Part shown: positions 19,925 through 28,276 of the stretch, in pieces
Numbering within the stretch: position 1 is the stretch's first letter
Layout of the letters: the number at the start of each line of letters is the position of its first letter
Origin: Lentzea jiangxiensis
Lineage (GTDB): Bacteria > Actinomycetota > Actinomycetes > Mycobacteriales > Pseudonocardiaceae
NCBI RefSeq assembly: GCF_900104175.1
Contig: NZ_FNIX01000015.1
Coordinates: 1 to 64,000 of the forward strand
Direction of reading: 5' to 3'
DNA: 64,000 bases
Position numbers and translations under genes: made by a program
The notes under the pieces: generated by a model
The model's input: the letters and a program-made list of their open reading frames with translations, nothing else
Database searches by the model: none
What the model was told of the DNA's origin: nothing

Positions 19925-20401
19925 GCGAGGCCATCACGGCCTGTCCCGGCCCCGGACCGGTGCCGCCGCACCGGTGACGTCGCGGGACCACTCACCACGG
20001 CTGGAAGGCGATCCCGCACCTGCGTACGGTTGCGAGCTCGGCCGGCAGGTGTTCCTGGGACGTGGTAGTTGCGGGTGTGCGAGCCGTGAGTCCTCGCGCC
20101 CACAGCTGGCAGCAACCTCTCCCCGCAGGCGGAGGGGCAGGCCATGTCGACGGGGCTCTGCGGCTCGCCGGGACCAGACCGTCCGGTGGACCGTCGACCT
20201 CGGCAATCGGCTGCGGCGGACCAGGTCCGCGAGGGAGGCCGCATCTCGGCGACTGCGGAAGGACTGCAGAACCGACAACACCTTTGTCGCCGCGGTCCGC
20301 CGTGAGACCTCGGGATCGTCGGGCCTCAGCACCGCCTCCACGGCGGCGGGCGGTTCTTCGGCACAAGGTGGTTCGTCGATCAAGGCACCCTCCCCGTCCA
20401 T
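19925..20401 (-). pseudogene. Decayed IclR-family regulator, copy 1
   Basis: The reading frame from the ATG at 20401 carries an IclR-type HTH (SLADLVRRSRLPRSTVHR) and then loses similarity. Later IclR pieces appear in other frames: LPAELATVRRCGIAF, then GEWSRDVTGAAAPVRG. Most of the effector domain is missing. The N-terminus matches the second copy at 21170-21700, so the two descend from one duplication. Confidence 0.75.
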
Positions 20402-21169
20402 CGGTCGTATCGACGATATGGGCGTTGTGGTCAGGCTTTACTGCGGATTTCCGTAACGTCCGCGAACGCCCGTGTGTGAGTCGCCACAGCCAGGAGTGCG
20501 ATCACCCCACGGGTTTCCCTCGTTCAGCCAGATCTTGTGCGGCCTCTGCGCCTGTTGTGGGAGCGCGACCACATTTCCGTATCCGCGACATCAGTCAGCG
20601 TCTGTGATCGCCTTCGGAACAGCGAGCGGCGTTGCTGCCAATCGTTGGCGGAGCCGCGTCCTCCGGACGACTTCGGGGTTCGTCTCGACCAGCTCGCGTT
20701 CAGCACTTGGTCCGGCAAAACCAGTCCGCCGGACCGATGATCTGGACGTACTTCGCGTTCGAGCGCATTTGCTCATCGGGAAGGGGGAGCAGTGCCGTTG
20801 GTCTGATGTGGACGGTGCCGTCGGTTCACGTGCCAAGTTCCGCGGCGCGAGGCGACCCGCCAGGTTGTGGGCCTCCGCAGTGGAGGCAGCTCTGCGTCTT
20901 TCCGGAGGTGTCAGCGCAAGGTCAACCGCGCCGTCGTCGATGCCGGGATACCGCTCGTCCGCGACGGCTCCGGCGTTGTGCGCCGCAATCTGTTCGGTAG
21001 ACCCGCGCACTCGGTCACGTCCACGCAAGTGCTCTGCGGACCTGCGGGGTGGCGAAGTCGAATGATCCAGCAGGACGTTGTTCGCGCCTCATCCCGAAGA
21101 GATCTGCCGTTGAAGCGGAATCTCTTGGCGGATCTCTCGGCGGCACGGTTGACGCGAGGGGCGACGGCG
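20402..21169. other. Gene-poor spacer between the two decayed regulators
   Basis: No recognisable gene is seen. The first 90 bases resemble those just upstream of copy 2 (shared segments around GATTTCCG/GGTTTCCG and GTGTGAGT), so the duplication included promoter DNA. Several short frames on both strands have no domain signature. Confidence 0.5.
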
Positions 21170-21700
21170 TCAGGCGGGTCCGATCACGGAGATGGCTCCC
21201 GGCAAATCCGTCCGGGTCCCGCACCGGTGCAGCCACGACGACGATGCGACAGGACCACTCGCCGCGGTCGAAGGCAACCCCGTACCTCCGCAGGTGTGCG
21301 AGCTGCAAGTCCCGCCGCTGTGCAATGCGGCGGTGCAGGACTCCGGAACTTGACGGCGACGTGGCTGGATTGCCTGCCGTGCAAGCGCTTCACGACGCGC
21401 GCCACGTTGCCGCAACGCGTGGTGCGGCAGGTCCAGCGGGACGGCACTGGACAGCTCGGGCGCCCTCGAGGTGAGGAAGAACCAGTTGTCGACCATGTCG
21501 ACGAGACCTTCGACCCGCAAGAATCCAAGCATTCGGTGGACCGTCGCAGTCGCCGAAGATTGCAACACGGACAGCGCTTTGGTCGCCGCGGTGCGGTGCG
21601 CTGTGGCCGTGGGGTCGTCGGTTCTGAGCGCCGGGTCCACAGCGGTAAGCGGGTCCTCGTCCTGCGACAGCTCGGCGATCAGGGCTTCCTCCTCGTCCAT
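21170..21700 (-). pseudogene. Decayed IclR-family regulator, copy 2
   Basis: The frame from the ATG at 21700 starts like copy 1 (TAATKALSVLQS shared apart from one residue) but a deletion removes part of the HTH before ATVHRMLGFLRVEGLV. C-terminal IclR text occurs in a second frame (LAHLRRYGVAFDRGEW, then VVAAPVRDPDGFAG) and returns to the first frame at AISVIGP. At least one deletion and two frameshifts are needed to explain it, so it cannot give a working regulator. Confidence 0.75.
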
Positions 21701-21937
21701 CAGCTACCCCGCAACATGAGAGTCACTGTCAGCTCGCACTGTGGGTTTCCGCAGGAACCTGCCTGGGCTCTGGTGTGAGTGGTCACAACCGTGGATCGAT
21801 CACTGCACGGTGCGAATTCCTCCGACAGACTTCGACGTTTGCCCGGATGCGCTGCTCGGGCAAGCAGGATCGGAGGGGACCGATCGGTAGCAGCCGGTCG
21901 ATCCCCTTCCAGCGTTCTTGCTTCGCGAGAAGGACGG

Positions 21938-21991
21938 TCATCGGCGCGAGCGCGTCTCTTGCTCGGCACACGATCAGCGGCATGAGAGTGC
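21938..21991 (+). repeat. 53-54 bp recurrent element, copy A
   Basis: This copy shares TCATCGGC-GAG, GCGTCT, CTCGGCACACG and ATCAGCGGCATGAG with copies at 25993-26045 and 28057-28109. It is one base longer than the other two. It lies 133 bases before the GTG of the secreted protein at 22125. The element contains two near-identical direct halves (TCATCGGC-GAG and TCAGCGGCATGAG). Confidence 0.75.
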
Positions 21992-22124
21992 ATTCGTTGT
22001 GGCGTGGGAGTTCGGCATTGCTCGGACATCGCCCCCACTTCGCTGCGGCTGAATGGTCGACGCGTACCGACGTTGATGTGCGGGACACTGTCCGTGGTCG
22101 AGTGAACACGGAGAGGATGTAGAG

Positions 22125-23018
22125 GTGCGCAAGAGAGGGAAGCCACTCCGCATCACCGCTTCGTTGCTGGCATCTGCCCTGGCGGCCGTCGGGGCGCTGA
22201 CGGGAGCCACAACCTCGGCGTCGGCCCAGACGACCGCAGTGCGGATGGACTACACCTGCACGACCTCCTTCGGGTCGAGTGCCCGGATGACCGTTTGGGT
22301 CGTCGGCGGTCTGCCGGACGAAGGCGCGGGCCTGAACACCGTCGCCAGGCACGAACCCGCCTACATCGACGTGGACCTGGACCTGCGCGAGCTGCGTCCG
22401 GTCCTGACGATGGCCGGCGGGGTGCGCCTGGACGCCGACAGCACAGCGACACTCGACGCGCACATCACCGGCCCGGACGGGACGCGGACCACCCAGGCCT
22501 CGTTCACCGTCGCGCCCACGTGGCTGACGACCACCCAGGGGACCGCGGTGCGGGCCGCAGGCTCCTTCCCGGTGCAGTTCCTGACCACACAGGGCTACTA
22601 CGACCTGCACGTGGACGACCTGGCCTTGACACTGCGCCCCGAGCGCGCCGACGGCACTCCTATCGGCACGGTTACTGCGTCCTGCTCGCACGACCCGGCG
22701 CAGAACGACCTGCTGGGCACCGTGTGGTCGCAGTCCGCCGTCTTCGAGCGGCCGCCGCGCCCGAGCGGGTTGCGGATGGTCTCGACGACCCCGACGTCCG
22801 TGACACTGACCTGGGAAGCCTCCTCCTGGTGGAATCCGACCCTGGGCTACGAGGTGTACCTGGACGGCGGGCACACCGGCTTGGTCACCGAGAAACAGGT
22901 CACGCTGACCGGGCTGACCCCCGACAGGCAGCATCGGGTGAAGGTCGTCACCACTGACGTGCAGGGCATCCGCTCGACCATGAGCCAGGGCCTGATCTTC
23001 ACCATGCCGCCGGCCTGA
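22125..23018 (+). CDS. Secreted protein with C-terminal fibronectin type III domain
   Basis: This 297-residue protein has a classical signal peptide: basic MRKRGKP, then a hydrophobic stretch to about residue 27, then ASAQ as the likely cleavage site. The middle (about 36-205) is a beta-rich domain I do not recognise, with YTCTTSFG near its start and ASCSHD near its end, so a disulfide is plausible. Residues about 212-297 form an FnIII domain (PSGLRMVSTTPTSVTLTW and YEVYLDGG). The GTG start is preceded by GAGAGGA about eight bases upstream. It is likely an extracellular or wall-associated protein. No link to the biosynthetic genes is evident. Confidence 0.85.
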   Translation: MRKRGKPLRITASLLASALAAVGALTGATTSASAQTTAVRMDYTCTTSFGSSARMTVWVVGGLPDEGAGLNTVARHEPAYIDVDLDLRELRPVLTMAGGVRLDADSTATLDAHITGPDGTRTTQASFTVAPTWLTTTQGTAVRAAGSFPVQFLTTQGYYDLHVDDLALTLRPERADGTPIGTVTASCSHDPAQNDLLGTVWSQSAVFERPPRPSGLRMVSTTPTSVTLTWEASSWWNPTLGYEVYLDGGHTGLVTEKQVTLTGLTPDRQHRVKVVTTDVQGIRSTMSQGLIFTMPPA

Positions 23019-23027
23019 CACCCTGAC

Positions 23028-23055
23028 CCGCCGATCGCGGGCCCGCGATCGGCGG
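23028..23055 (+). terminator. Terminator of the secreted-protein gene
   Basis: A perfect 28-base palindrome (arm CCGCCGATCGCGGG, 14+14) starts nine bases after the stop codon at 23018. Its position and strength make it a confident intrinsic-type terminator. Confidence 0.75.
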
Positions 23056-23229
23056 CCCCTGATGCCGCGACAGGGCAGTCGTCGCGGGTGCGCCGCCCAC
23101 GTGGAATGCCCGGCTGTCGGCGGCTGGACCGGACTCCGGTCGCGAGGAGGGCCGACGCAACGAACATGGATTCCAGCGTCGTGCCAGGACGAGGATCAAG
23201 CGGTGCCTGCGAAGTGGCTCTCCGCCGCT

Positions 23230-23268
23230 AATCGGCATGAGTGTGCTCGAACAAGATGGTCAGCGGCG
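23230..23268 (+). repeat. Partial, diverged copy D of the recurrent element
   Basis: ATCGGCATGAG and, further on, GGTCAGCGGC match the two halves of the element seen at 21938, 25993 and 28057. The middle does not align well. I regard it as a probable but weak fourth copy. Confidence 0.35.
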
Positions 23269-23287
23269 CAGACGAGAGCGTGTTAGA

Positions 23288-24120
23288 TCACCAACCCCAC
23301 TCAAAGCGACGATCCACCGCGCTGGTTGGCCTGCGGGGGTACCAGCCGGACGGACAGTCGGACGTCGGCTTCCACTGGGCGAGGCTGTTGCGGGCGCCCA
23401 GCGTGTCTGGGTGGTCAGCCCTTAGATGGTGAATGAGGGTGTCACGCAGCTCCGCGTAATGGTCTCCGGCTTTTGTGACCAGGCCGCTGTCACCGAGGCT
23501 GCCTCCCGAACGGAACAGCGATTTGTGGCAGTTCGGCTGCCATAGGTGTCCGCCGCCAACTGTGTTGAGCGCGTCGGTGTGGCGCGCTGCACGAGCGCGT
23601 GTACCGCACCGCCCGCGACGGCGAATCGAGGTTCACCGTAGCCAGCCTCAACCGGGCCGAACACCCCAGCCCGTCCCGCGCATCGTGCTCGTCGATGACC
23701 CGTCCGGCCGTCGCGGTGAGCAAACTCAAGCACGGCGAGAGCGGTGAAGACCTCAAGCGGAATGCCGTTGGCGTCCAGCACACTCGCCACCTCCAGTAGC
23801 GGACGCGCCACACCCTCTGGTATCAGCAGGTCGGCCTGCCGCACCGACAACGACCACGTCGCCGCCACAGTGGCCCGATGTTCATCAGACAACCCGCCGG
23901 GCTCGGGCACCACGCTCGCCAGTCGCCGCCCGGCCAGCCGAACCCGATACGCGGCATACGACAGCTGCCGGTCCAGCATGTAGGCGGCGGCTTGCGCCAA
24001 GGCCAGTGGCAGACTCCCCAGAGCCCGCACCAGCTCAGCAGCATCGTTGAGCAACCCCGGCCGGCCGATCTGAGGCAAGATCGCCGAGCTGGCGACCCGC
24101 AGATCCGCCCTGCCGTTGCC
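23288..24120 (-). pseudogene. Decayed NB-ARC/TPR regulator-like gene
   Basis: The frame from about 24120 reads as the C-terminal part of an NB-ARC ATPase (LGSLPLALAQAAAYMLDRQL, then DEHRATVAATWSLSV). After a frameshift near 23670 the similarity continues in other frames, ending in a TPR-like segment (LRDTLIHHLRADHPDTL, then ARNSLAQW) with a stop at 23288. The N-terminal half, including the P-loop, is absent; it is cut off next to the hydrolase gene at 24154. An intact relative lies at 26076-27998. Confidence 0.75.
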
Positions 24121-24153
24121 CTACTGTCACGGGTGTGTTCTCCGAGGTCCTCG

Positions 24154-24984
24154 ATGACTGATCCCGTGCTCGACCTCAGTGCCGGCCTCGCCGCAGCCCC
24201 ACAACCGCGGACGGCCGTGCTCGTCGTGGACGACGGAACGGAGATCGCGTACCACCGCTGGGAGCCCGATCCCGGGGTCCGGGCACATCCCGCTCCGGTC
24301 GTCCTGCTGCACGGGTTCACGGCGAACACGATGGTGGACTGGGCCAGCACGGGCACCGTGACGGCACTGACCGCGATGGGCCGCACGGTGGTCGGAGTCG
24401 ACGCCCGCGGCCACGGCCAGTCGCAGAAGTCCCCGGACCCCCGCCGCTACGGTGAACCGCGCATGGCACGGGACCTGCGCGCGGTGATCGATCTTCTCGA
24501 CGCACACGAGGTAGATCTTGTCGGCTACTCGATGGGATCCATCGTCTCGTTGCTCGTCGCGGCGGAGGAACCGAAGGTGCGCAAGCTGGTCGTCGGCGGT
24601 GTCGGCGCCGGGGTCGTCGAGCTCGGCGGGGTGGACACGCGGGTGTTGCCCAACGACGTGCTCGCGGAGGCACTGCTCGCCGACGACCCCAGCTCCCTCC
24701 CACCGGAGGTCGCCGGCATGCGCATGTTCGCGGAGGCGGTGGGCGCGGACCTCCCGTCCCTGGCGGCGCAGGCACGAGCGGTGCACACGGGAGGAGTCGC
24801 GCTCGCGCGCATCACCGCGCGGATCCTCGTCATCGCAGGCGATCGGGACCCACTCGCAGCCCGGCCCGAAGTGCTCGCCGACGCGATTCCGGACGCCCGC
24901 CTCGTGCTCGTCGCCGGCGATCACACGATCATCGGCAGCAGCCCCGACTTCCGCACGGCGGTGGCCGACTTCCTCCGGGACTGA
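24154..24984 (+). CDS. Alpha/beta-hydrolase
   Basis: This 276-residue protein has the alpha/beta-hydrolase fold: HGF oxyanion region (VVLLHGFTANTMVDW), nucleophile elbow GYSMGS, an acid in AGDRDPLAARPE and a late catalytic His in AGDHTIIGSS. There is no signal peptide, so it is cytoplasmic. I chose the ATG with GAGG six bases upstream; a GTG seven codons earlier is also possible. The substrate is unknown. The neighbours are remnants, so context gives no clue; it may be a housekeeping esterase or a tailoring enzyme. Confidence 0.85.
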   Translation: MTDPVLDLSAGLAAAPQPRTAVLVVDDGTEIAYHRWEPDPGVRAHPAPVVLLHGFTANTMVDWASTGTVTALTAMGRTVVGVDARGHGQSQKSPDPRRYGEPRMARDLRAVIDLLDAHEVDLVGYSMGSIVSLLVAAEEPKVRKLVVGGVGAGVVELGGVDTRVLPNDVLAEALLADDPSSLPPEVAGMRMFAEAVGADLPSLAAQARAVHTGGVALARITARILVIAGDRDPLAARPEVLADAIPDARLVLVAGDHTIIGSSPDFRTAVADFLRD

Positions 24985-25375
24985 TCGTCAGCGTGCGCGG
25001 CGGTAACCTGCGAGCGAGATCGAGCGGCTGCTAGGGGAGAAGTTGGGTTGATCGTCGGCGCGATCGCCTGGAGCCGACCGCCGTAGTGCGGAGCCGGGCC
25101 GCGGTCGCACGCGATTGCTGCATGAAATCCTCGACTGAGCGGGACGAACTCGTGCGCACCGACAGGGTCACGCCACTGCCAGCGAGTTCCAGCCCATCGA
25201 TTTTCCATGGTGAAGGCACTCTGGTCGCTCATGTGCCGCTCTCACTGCATGAGCACCCGAGGGTTCGAACGCTCGCTCCGCGGCATGTGAGTGCGTTCCG
25301 GGGGGACGCCGTCTGGTCCGGATCCCGATCCGAAGGGCGTTGGAACTCGCGTCGAGCTGATCGTCGAACGGGGTG
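24985..25375. other. Intergenic stretch without recognised gene
   Basis: No frame here has a recognisable domain. A tRNA T-loop-like string (GGTTCGAAC near 25261-25269) occurs, but the rest of a tRNA cloverleaf cannot be built around it. The region may contain decayed coding sequence. Confidence 0.45.
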
Positions 25376-25786
25376 TTACCGCTGGGCCGTCGCCGCGATG
25401 AGGGTTGAGGAGATGTACGCGTGCGCGGGATCGGCCGGGACGAAGAGCGTTTCGATGCCGCTCAGGTGACGGTTCGCCTGGGCCATCGGGAACTCGTGCT
25501 CCAAGTCGCCTGGTGTGCGCGTTCCTCGCACGATGACACCGATACCCGCTCGGTGGCAGTAGTCGACCAGCAGCTGGCCGGCGCTGGAGTCCACTGTGAC
25601 GTTGTCCAGGTCGCTGGTCATGTCGGTCAGCAGGGCCAGTCGTTCGGCGAGGGGGAGACGGCCGGTTTTCTTCGGGTTGGTCAGGACGCACATCACGACT
25701 TCGTCGAACATGCCCGCGGCCCGGCGCACCACGTCGAGATGTCCCTGCGTGGCCGGATCAAAAGAGCCGGGGAATACAGCGCGCAT
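25376..25786 (-). CDS. Shortened phosphopantetheine adenylyltransferase (CoaD) paralogue
   Basis: The product has 136 residues and clearly belongs to the CoaD family, which adenylylates 4'-phosphopantetheine in CoA biosynthesis. The motifs GSFDPATQGHLDVV (substrate and TxGH ATP site), IVRGTRTPGDLEHEF and ISSTLI are present. Usual CoaD proteins have about 155-165 residues; this one stops about 20 residues after the normal ISS motif begins, so the C-terminal helix is missing. No good ribosome-binding site precedes the ATG, which lies eight bases from a divergent small frame. It could be a degenerate duplicate, or a paralogue serving CoA supply or self-protection for the PKS/NRPS pathways. A second, full-length housekeeping coaD is expected elsewhere. 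Confidence 0.8.
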   Translation of the reverse strand: MRAVFPGSFDPATQGHLDVVRRAAGMFDEVVMCVLTNPKKTGRLPLAERLALLTDMTSDLDNVTVDSSAGQLLVDYCHRAGIGVIVRGTRTPGDLEHEFPMAQANRHLSGIETLFVPADPAHAYISSTLIAATAQR

Positions 25787-25794
25787 GGCTTGTC

Positions 25795-25950
25795 ATGGTA
25801 GCGATCAGCGGTGATCCGCAGGGCGGCTGGTGGCAGGAGTCTCTCCCCGCAACGGAACAGCTCCACCAGGCCGACCACGTACTGGATGCGGAGCTCGGCC
25901 GATTGCGTCATCCCGCTATACGAACCATCCTCGCCCGCTACGAGCGCTAG
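25795..25950 (+). CDS. Possible 51-residue protein, divergent from the CoaD paralogue
   Basis: This short frame (MVAISGDPQGGWWQESLPAT at the start, ending LARYER) begins eight bases from the coaD-like start on the other strand. The composition looks protein-like, with amphipathic helices such as LDAELGRLRHPAIRTIL. No family is recognised and no strong ribosome-binding site is seen. It may be a real small protein or the tail of a lost gene. Confidence 0.3.
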   Translation: MVAISGDPQGGWWQESLPATEQLHQADHVLDAELGRLRHPAIRTILARYER

Positions 25951-25992
25951 CGTGCCTGCACGCGAAGTCGCAGCAGCACCGTCAACGTCCGC

Positions 25993-26045
25993 TCATCGGC
26001 ATGAGGGCGTCTTCACTCGGCATACGATCAGCGGCTTGACAGTGC
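25993..26045 (+). repeat. 53-54 bp recurrent element, copy B
   Basis: This copy (TCATCGGCATGAGGGCGTCT at its start) ends 30 bases before the start of the NB-ARC/TPR gene. It therefore overlaps or adjoins the promoter. The second half reads ATCAGCGGCTTGACAGTGC. Confidence 0.75.
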
Positions 26046-26075
26046 GTTGTCGGTGAATTGCGGTACAACGGTTTG

Positions 26076-27998
26076 GTGCGCAACGAACTGAGAGGTGAGG
26101 TGCACGGCGTCGCGATGCAGGCGCGCGACGTCTACCTGAACACGCCCGTGCCTGCACCGACAGCCCTCGCCGGGCTGCCTCCGGTGGACGTGGGATTCAC
26201 CGGCCGTTCTGCTGATCTCGCGTTGCTCGCTGAGGCGTTGCGCTCGCCGCAGCCGGTGGTGGTATCGACGATCATGGGACTGGCGGGTATCGGCAAGACC
26301 ACTCTGGCGATCAAGGCCGCGCACGATGCAGTGGCGGCGGGCTTGTTCTCTGGCGGCGTGTTGTTCATCGATATGCAGGGCTACTCAGACGAGATCAAAG
26401 TCGAACCGCGGATCGCACTCTCAGTTTTCTTGCAGGCGATGGGCGTCCCCGCGAGCCAGGTGCCGGCGGAGCAGGCGGCGCGAGAAGCGTTGTACCGAAG
26501 CAAGCTCGTCGAGTCCACCAAGCCGGTGCTGGTCGTGCTTGACAACGCGTCGTCCGCCGACCAAGTCCGGCCGCTGCTGCCTCCTGGCATCACTCACCGC
26601 GTGCTGGTCACCAGCAGGCACACCGTGAGCGACCTGCATGGCGCCCGGAAGATCACGCTGGACGTACTGCCGGCTGCGGATTCGACTGCCATGCTGGGCA
26701 ACGCTCTGCGAACCGCCAACCCAGACGATGACCGGCTCACTGACGACGTCGGCAAGGAGATCGCCGATCTGTGCGGGCACCTGCCGCTCGCGCTCAGCAT
26801 CGTTGCGGCGTTGCTGAGTGATGACCCGAACCGCCCGCTGGCCGACGTCGTGATGTCGTTGCACGACGCCGCCACACGGCTCGGTGAGCTCGAGTACGAC
26901 AACCTCGCGGTGCGGGCGGCGTTCGATCTGTCCTACGAACGGCTCAGCGAGGACGAGGCGAGACTGTTCCGACTGCTGTCAATCAACCCCGGAAGGCAGG
27001 TGAACACCGGCGCCGCTGCTGCGTTGATCGACCTGCCAGAGCGCGAGACGAGGAAGTTGCTCGGCGGGCTGCGGCGAGCGCACATGATCGAGCACGGCGA
27101 ACCTAATGGCTGGTACCGATTTCACGACCTACTGCGCCTCTACGCCGCCGACCGAACCAGAAGGGAGGAAAATTCCGAAGGTCGTGAAGCCGCGACGATC
27201 CGGCTGCTCGACTACTACGTCGAAGCTGCCGAACTCGCGGAGAGCCAGCGCCCCTCGACCGAGACCCGACAGCGCGCGCTTGCGTGGCTGAGTACCGAAC
27301 GCGGCAACCTGGTCGGTGCGATCGCACTCGCGTACAAGCGCGGGCAGTACCGGCGTGTGCTCCGCCTCGCGTTCGCAATGGGGACGTTCCTGTTCCGTCG
27401 CCGCGGTCAGAGCGATGACGGGCTGATGGCGTACCTACTGGCTCTTGACGCGGCACGCCAGCTCGCTGATCAGGTCAGCGAGGTGAAGGTGCTGCTAGGC
27501 CTCGGTCGTATCCACCGCGACCTGGAGGATGGTGCTTCCGCATGGAAACGGTTCGAGGCGGCCGCAGCCGCCAGCCGCACGCTTGGTGACCGTGATACCG
27601 AGGCGCGGGCGCTGCACAACATGGGGTCCATCGCCCGACGCCGCAGGGACTATCAGCTGGCGGAGGCCATGTACGACCGGGCACTCAACCTCTACGTACT
27701 GACCGGCGACCGGGTCGGCGTTGCGGAGATCCACTGCAGTATGGGCACGTTGGCCAGGCGCCGGCTGAACGACGACCAAGCGACCGAGCACTACATGACG
27801 AGTATCGCCATCTGCAGGGAGATCGGGCATCACGGTTTTGAAGCGCGGGCACACAAGCGGCTCGGCGTACTGGCCAAGGTCAACGGTGACCTACTCATGG
27901 CTAGGGGACACCTGGAGGCAGCCTTGGCTGCATACCAGGTGGCGGGCGACGACTACCGAGCCGTCGAGGTGCGGCGCATGTTGCGTCAGTTGAGGTAG
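26076..27998 (+). CDS. NB-ARC / TPR ATPase of the AfsR type, lacking a DNA-binding domain
   Basis: The protein has about 640 residues. The P-loop is GLAGIGKTT near residue 70, followed by a Walker B-like VLVVLDNAS and the NB-ARC sensor segments (CGHLPLALSIVAALL). After a winged-helix region (FHDLLRLYAADR) the C-terminal third consists of TPR repeats (ALHNMGSIARRRRDYQLAEA and similar). The N-terminus has the short NELRGEVHG...QARDV motif common in actinomycete NB-ARC proteins, which supports the GTG at 26076 over the TTG at 26058. No HTH or SARP domain is present, so any regulatory role must be indirect. Copy B of the recurrent element lies just upstream. Confidence 0.85.
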   Translation: MRNELRGEVHGVAMQARDVYLNTPVPAPTALAGLPPVDVGFTGRSADLALLAEALRSPQPVVVSTIMGLAGIGKTTLAIKAAHDAVAAGLFSGGVLFIDMQGYSDEIKVEPRIALSVFLQAMGVPASQVPAEQAAREALYRSKLVESTKPVLVVLDNASSADQVRPLLPPGITHRVLVTSRHTVSDLHGARKITLDVLPAADSTAMLGNALRTANPDDDRLTDDVGKEIADLCGHLPLALSIVAALLSDDPNRPLADVVMSLHDAATRLGELEYDNLAVRAAFDLSYERLSEDEARLFRLLSINPGRQVNTGAAAALIDLPERETRKLLGGLRRAHMIEHGEPNGWYRFHDLLRLYAADRTRREENSEGREAATIRLLDYYVEAAELAESQRPSTETRQRALAWLSTERGNLVGAIALAYKRGQYRRVLRLAFAMGTFLFRRRGQSDDGLMAYLLALDAARQLADQVSEVKVLLGLGRIHRDLEDGASAWKRFEAAAAASRTLGDRDTEARALHNMGSIARRRRDYQLAEAMYDRALNLYVLTGDRVGVAEIHCSMGTLARRRLNDDQATEHYMTSIAICREIGHHGFEARAHKRLGVLAKVNGDLLMARGHLEAALAAYQVAGDDYRAVEVRRMLRQLR

Positions 27999-28056
27999 CG
28001 GACCTGTCACCGTGTGGTCGTTACGGAACTCGCCGACGGTAGCGTCGGACGTTCGC

Positions 28057-28109
28057 TCATCGGCATGAGCGTGTCTCCGCTCAGCACACGATCAGCGGCA
28101 TGAGCGGAC
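28057..28109 (+). repeat. 53-54 bp recurrent element, copy C
   Basis: This is the copy with the clearest internal symmetry: TCATCGGCATGAGCG at the left and TCAGCGGCATGAGCG 34 bases later. It lies in the gap between two convergent genes (stops at 27998 and 28277), where no known promoter is expected. Confidence 0.75.
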
Positions 28110-28215
28110 GTTTGAGCGGCGAGGATCGTGCGTAGGTTGGATTGAGGTGTCCCACTGGACGGGCGAGGGCGGGCGCGGCTCGTCCGGCGACACACCACTA
28201 GGTAGGGCCTTCAAC

Positions 28216-28266
28216 GCCCGACGAGCCGACGGCGACCGGTTCCGGCTCGCTGTCGGCTCGTCGGGC
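28216..28266 (-). terminator. Long stem-loop after the M50 protease gene
   Basis: A 15-bp perfect stem (arms GCCCGACGAGCCGAC at 28216-28230 and GTCGGCTCGTCGGGC at 28252-28266) with a 21-base loop starts ten bases after the protease stop codon. It probably serves as its terminator and may also stop readthrough from the NB-ARC gene. Confidence 0.65.
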
Positions 28267-28276
28267 ATGACCGGGA

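Noticed and set aside
21783-23021. 412-codon minus-strand frame opposite the secreted protein
   Set aside because: The plus strand shows a signal peptide, an FnIII domain and a terminator right after its stop; the antisense frame has no motif.
25240-25280. Possible tRNA gene or tRNA-derived attachment site around GGTTCGAAC
   Set aside because: The T-stem has a mismatch and no anticodon or D arm can be placed at the right distance; the string is partly palindromic and probably chance.
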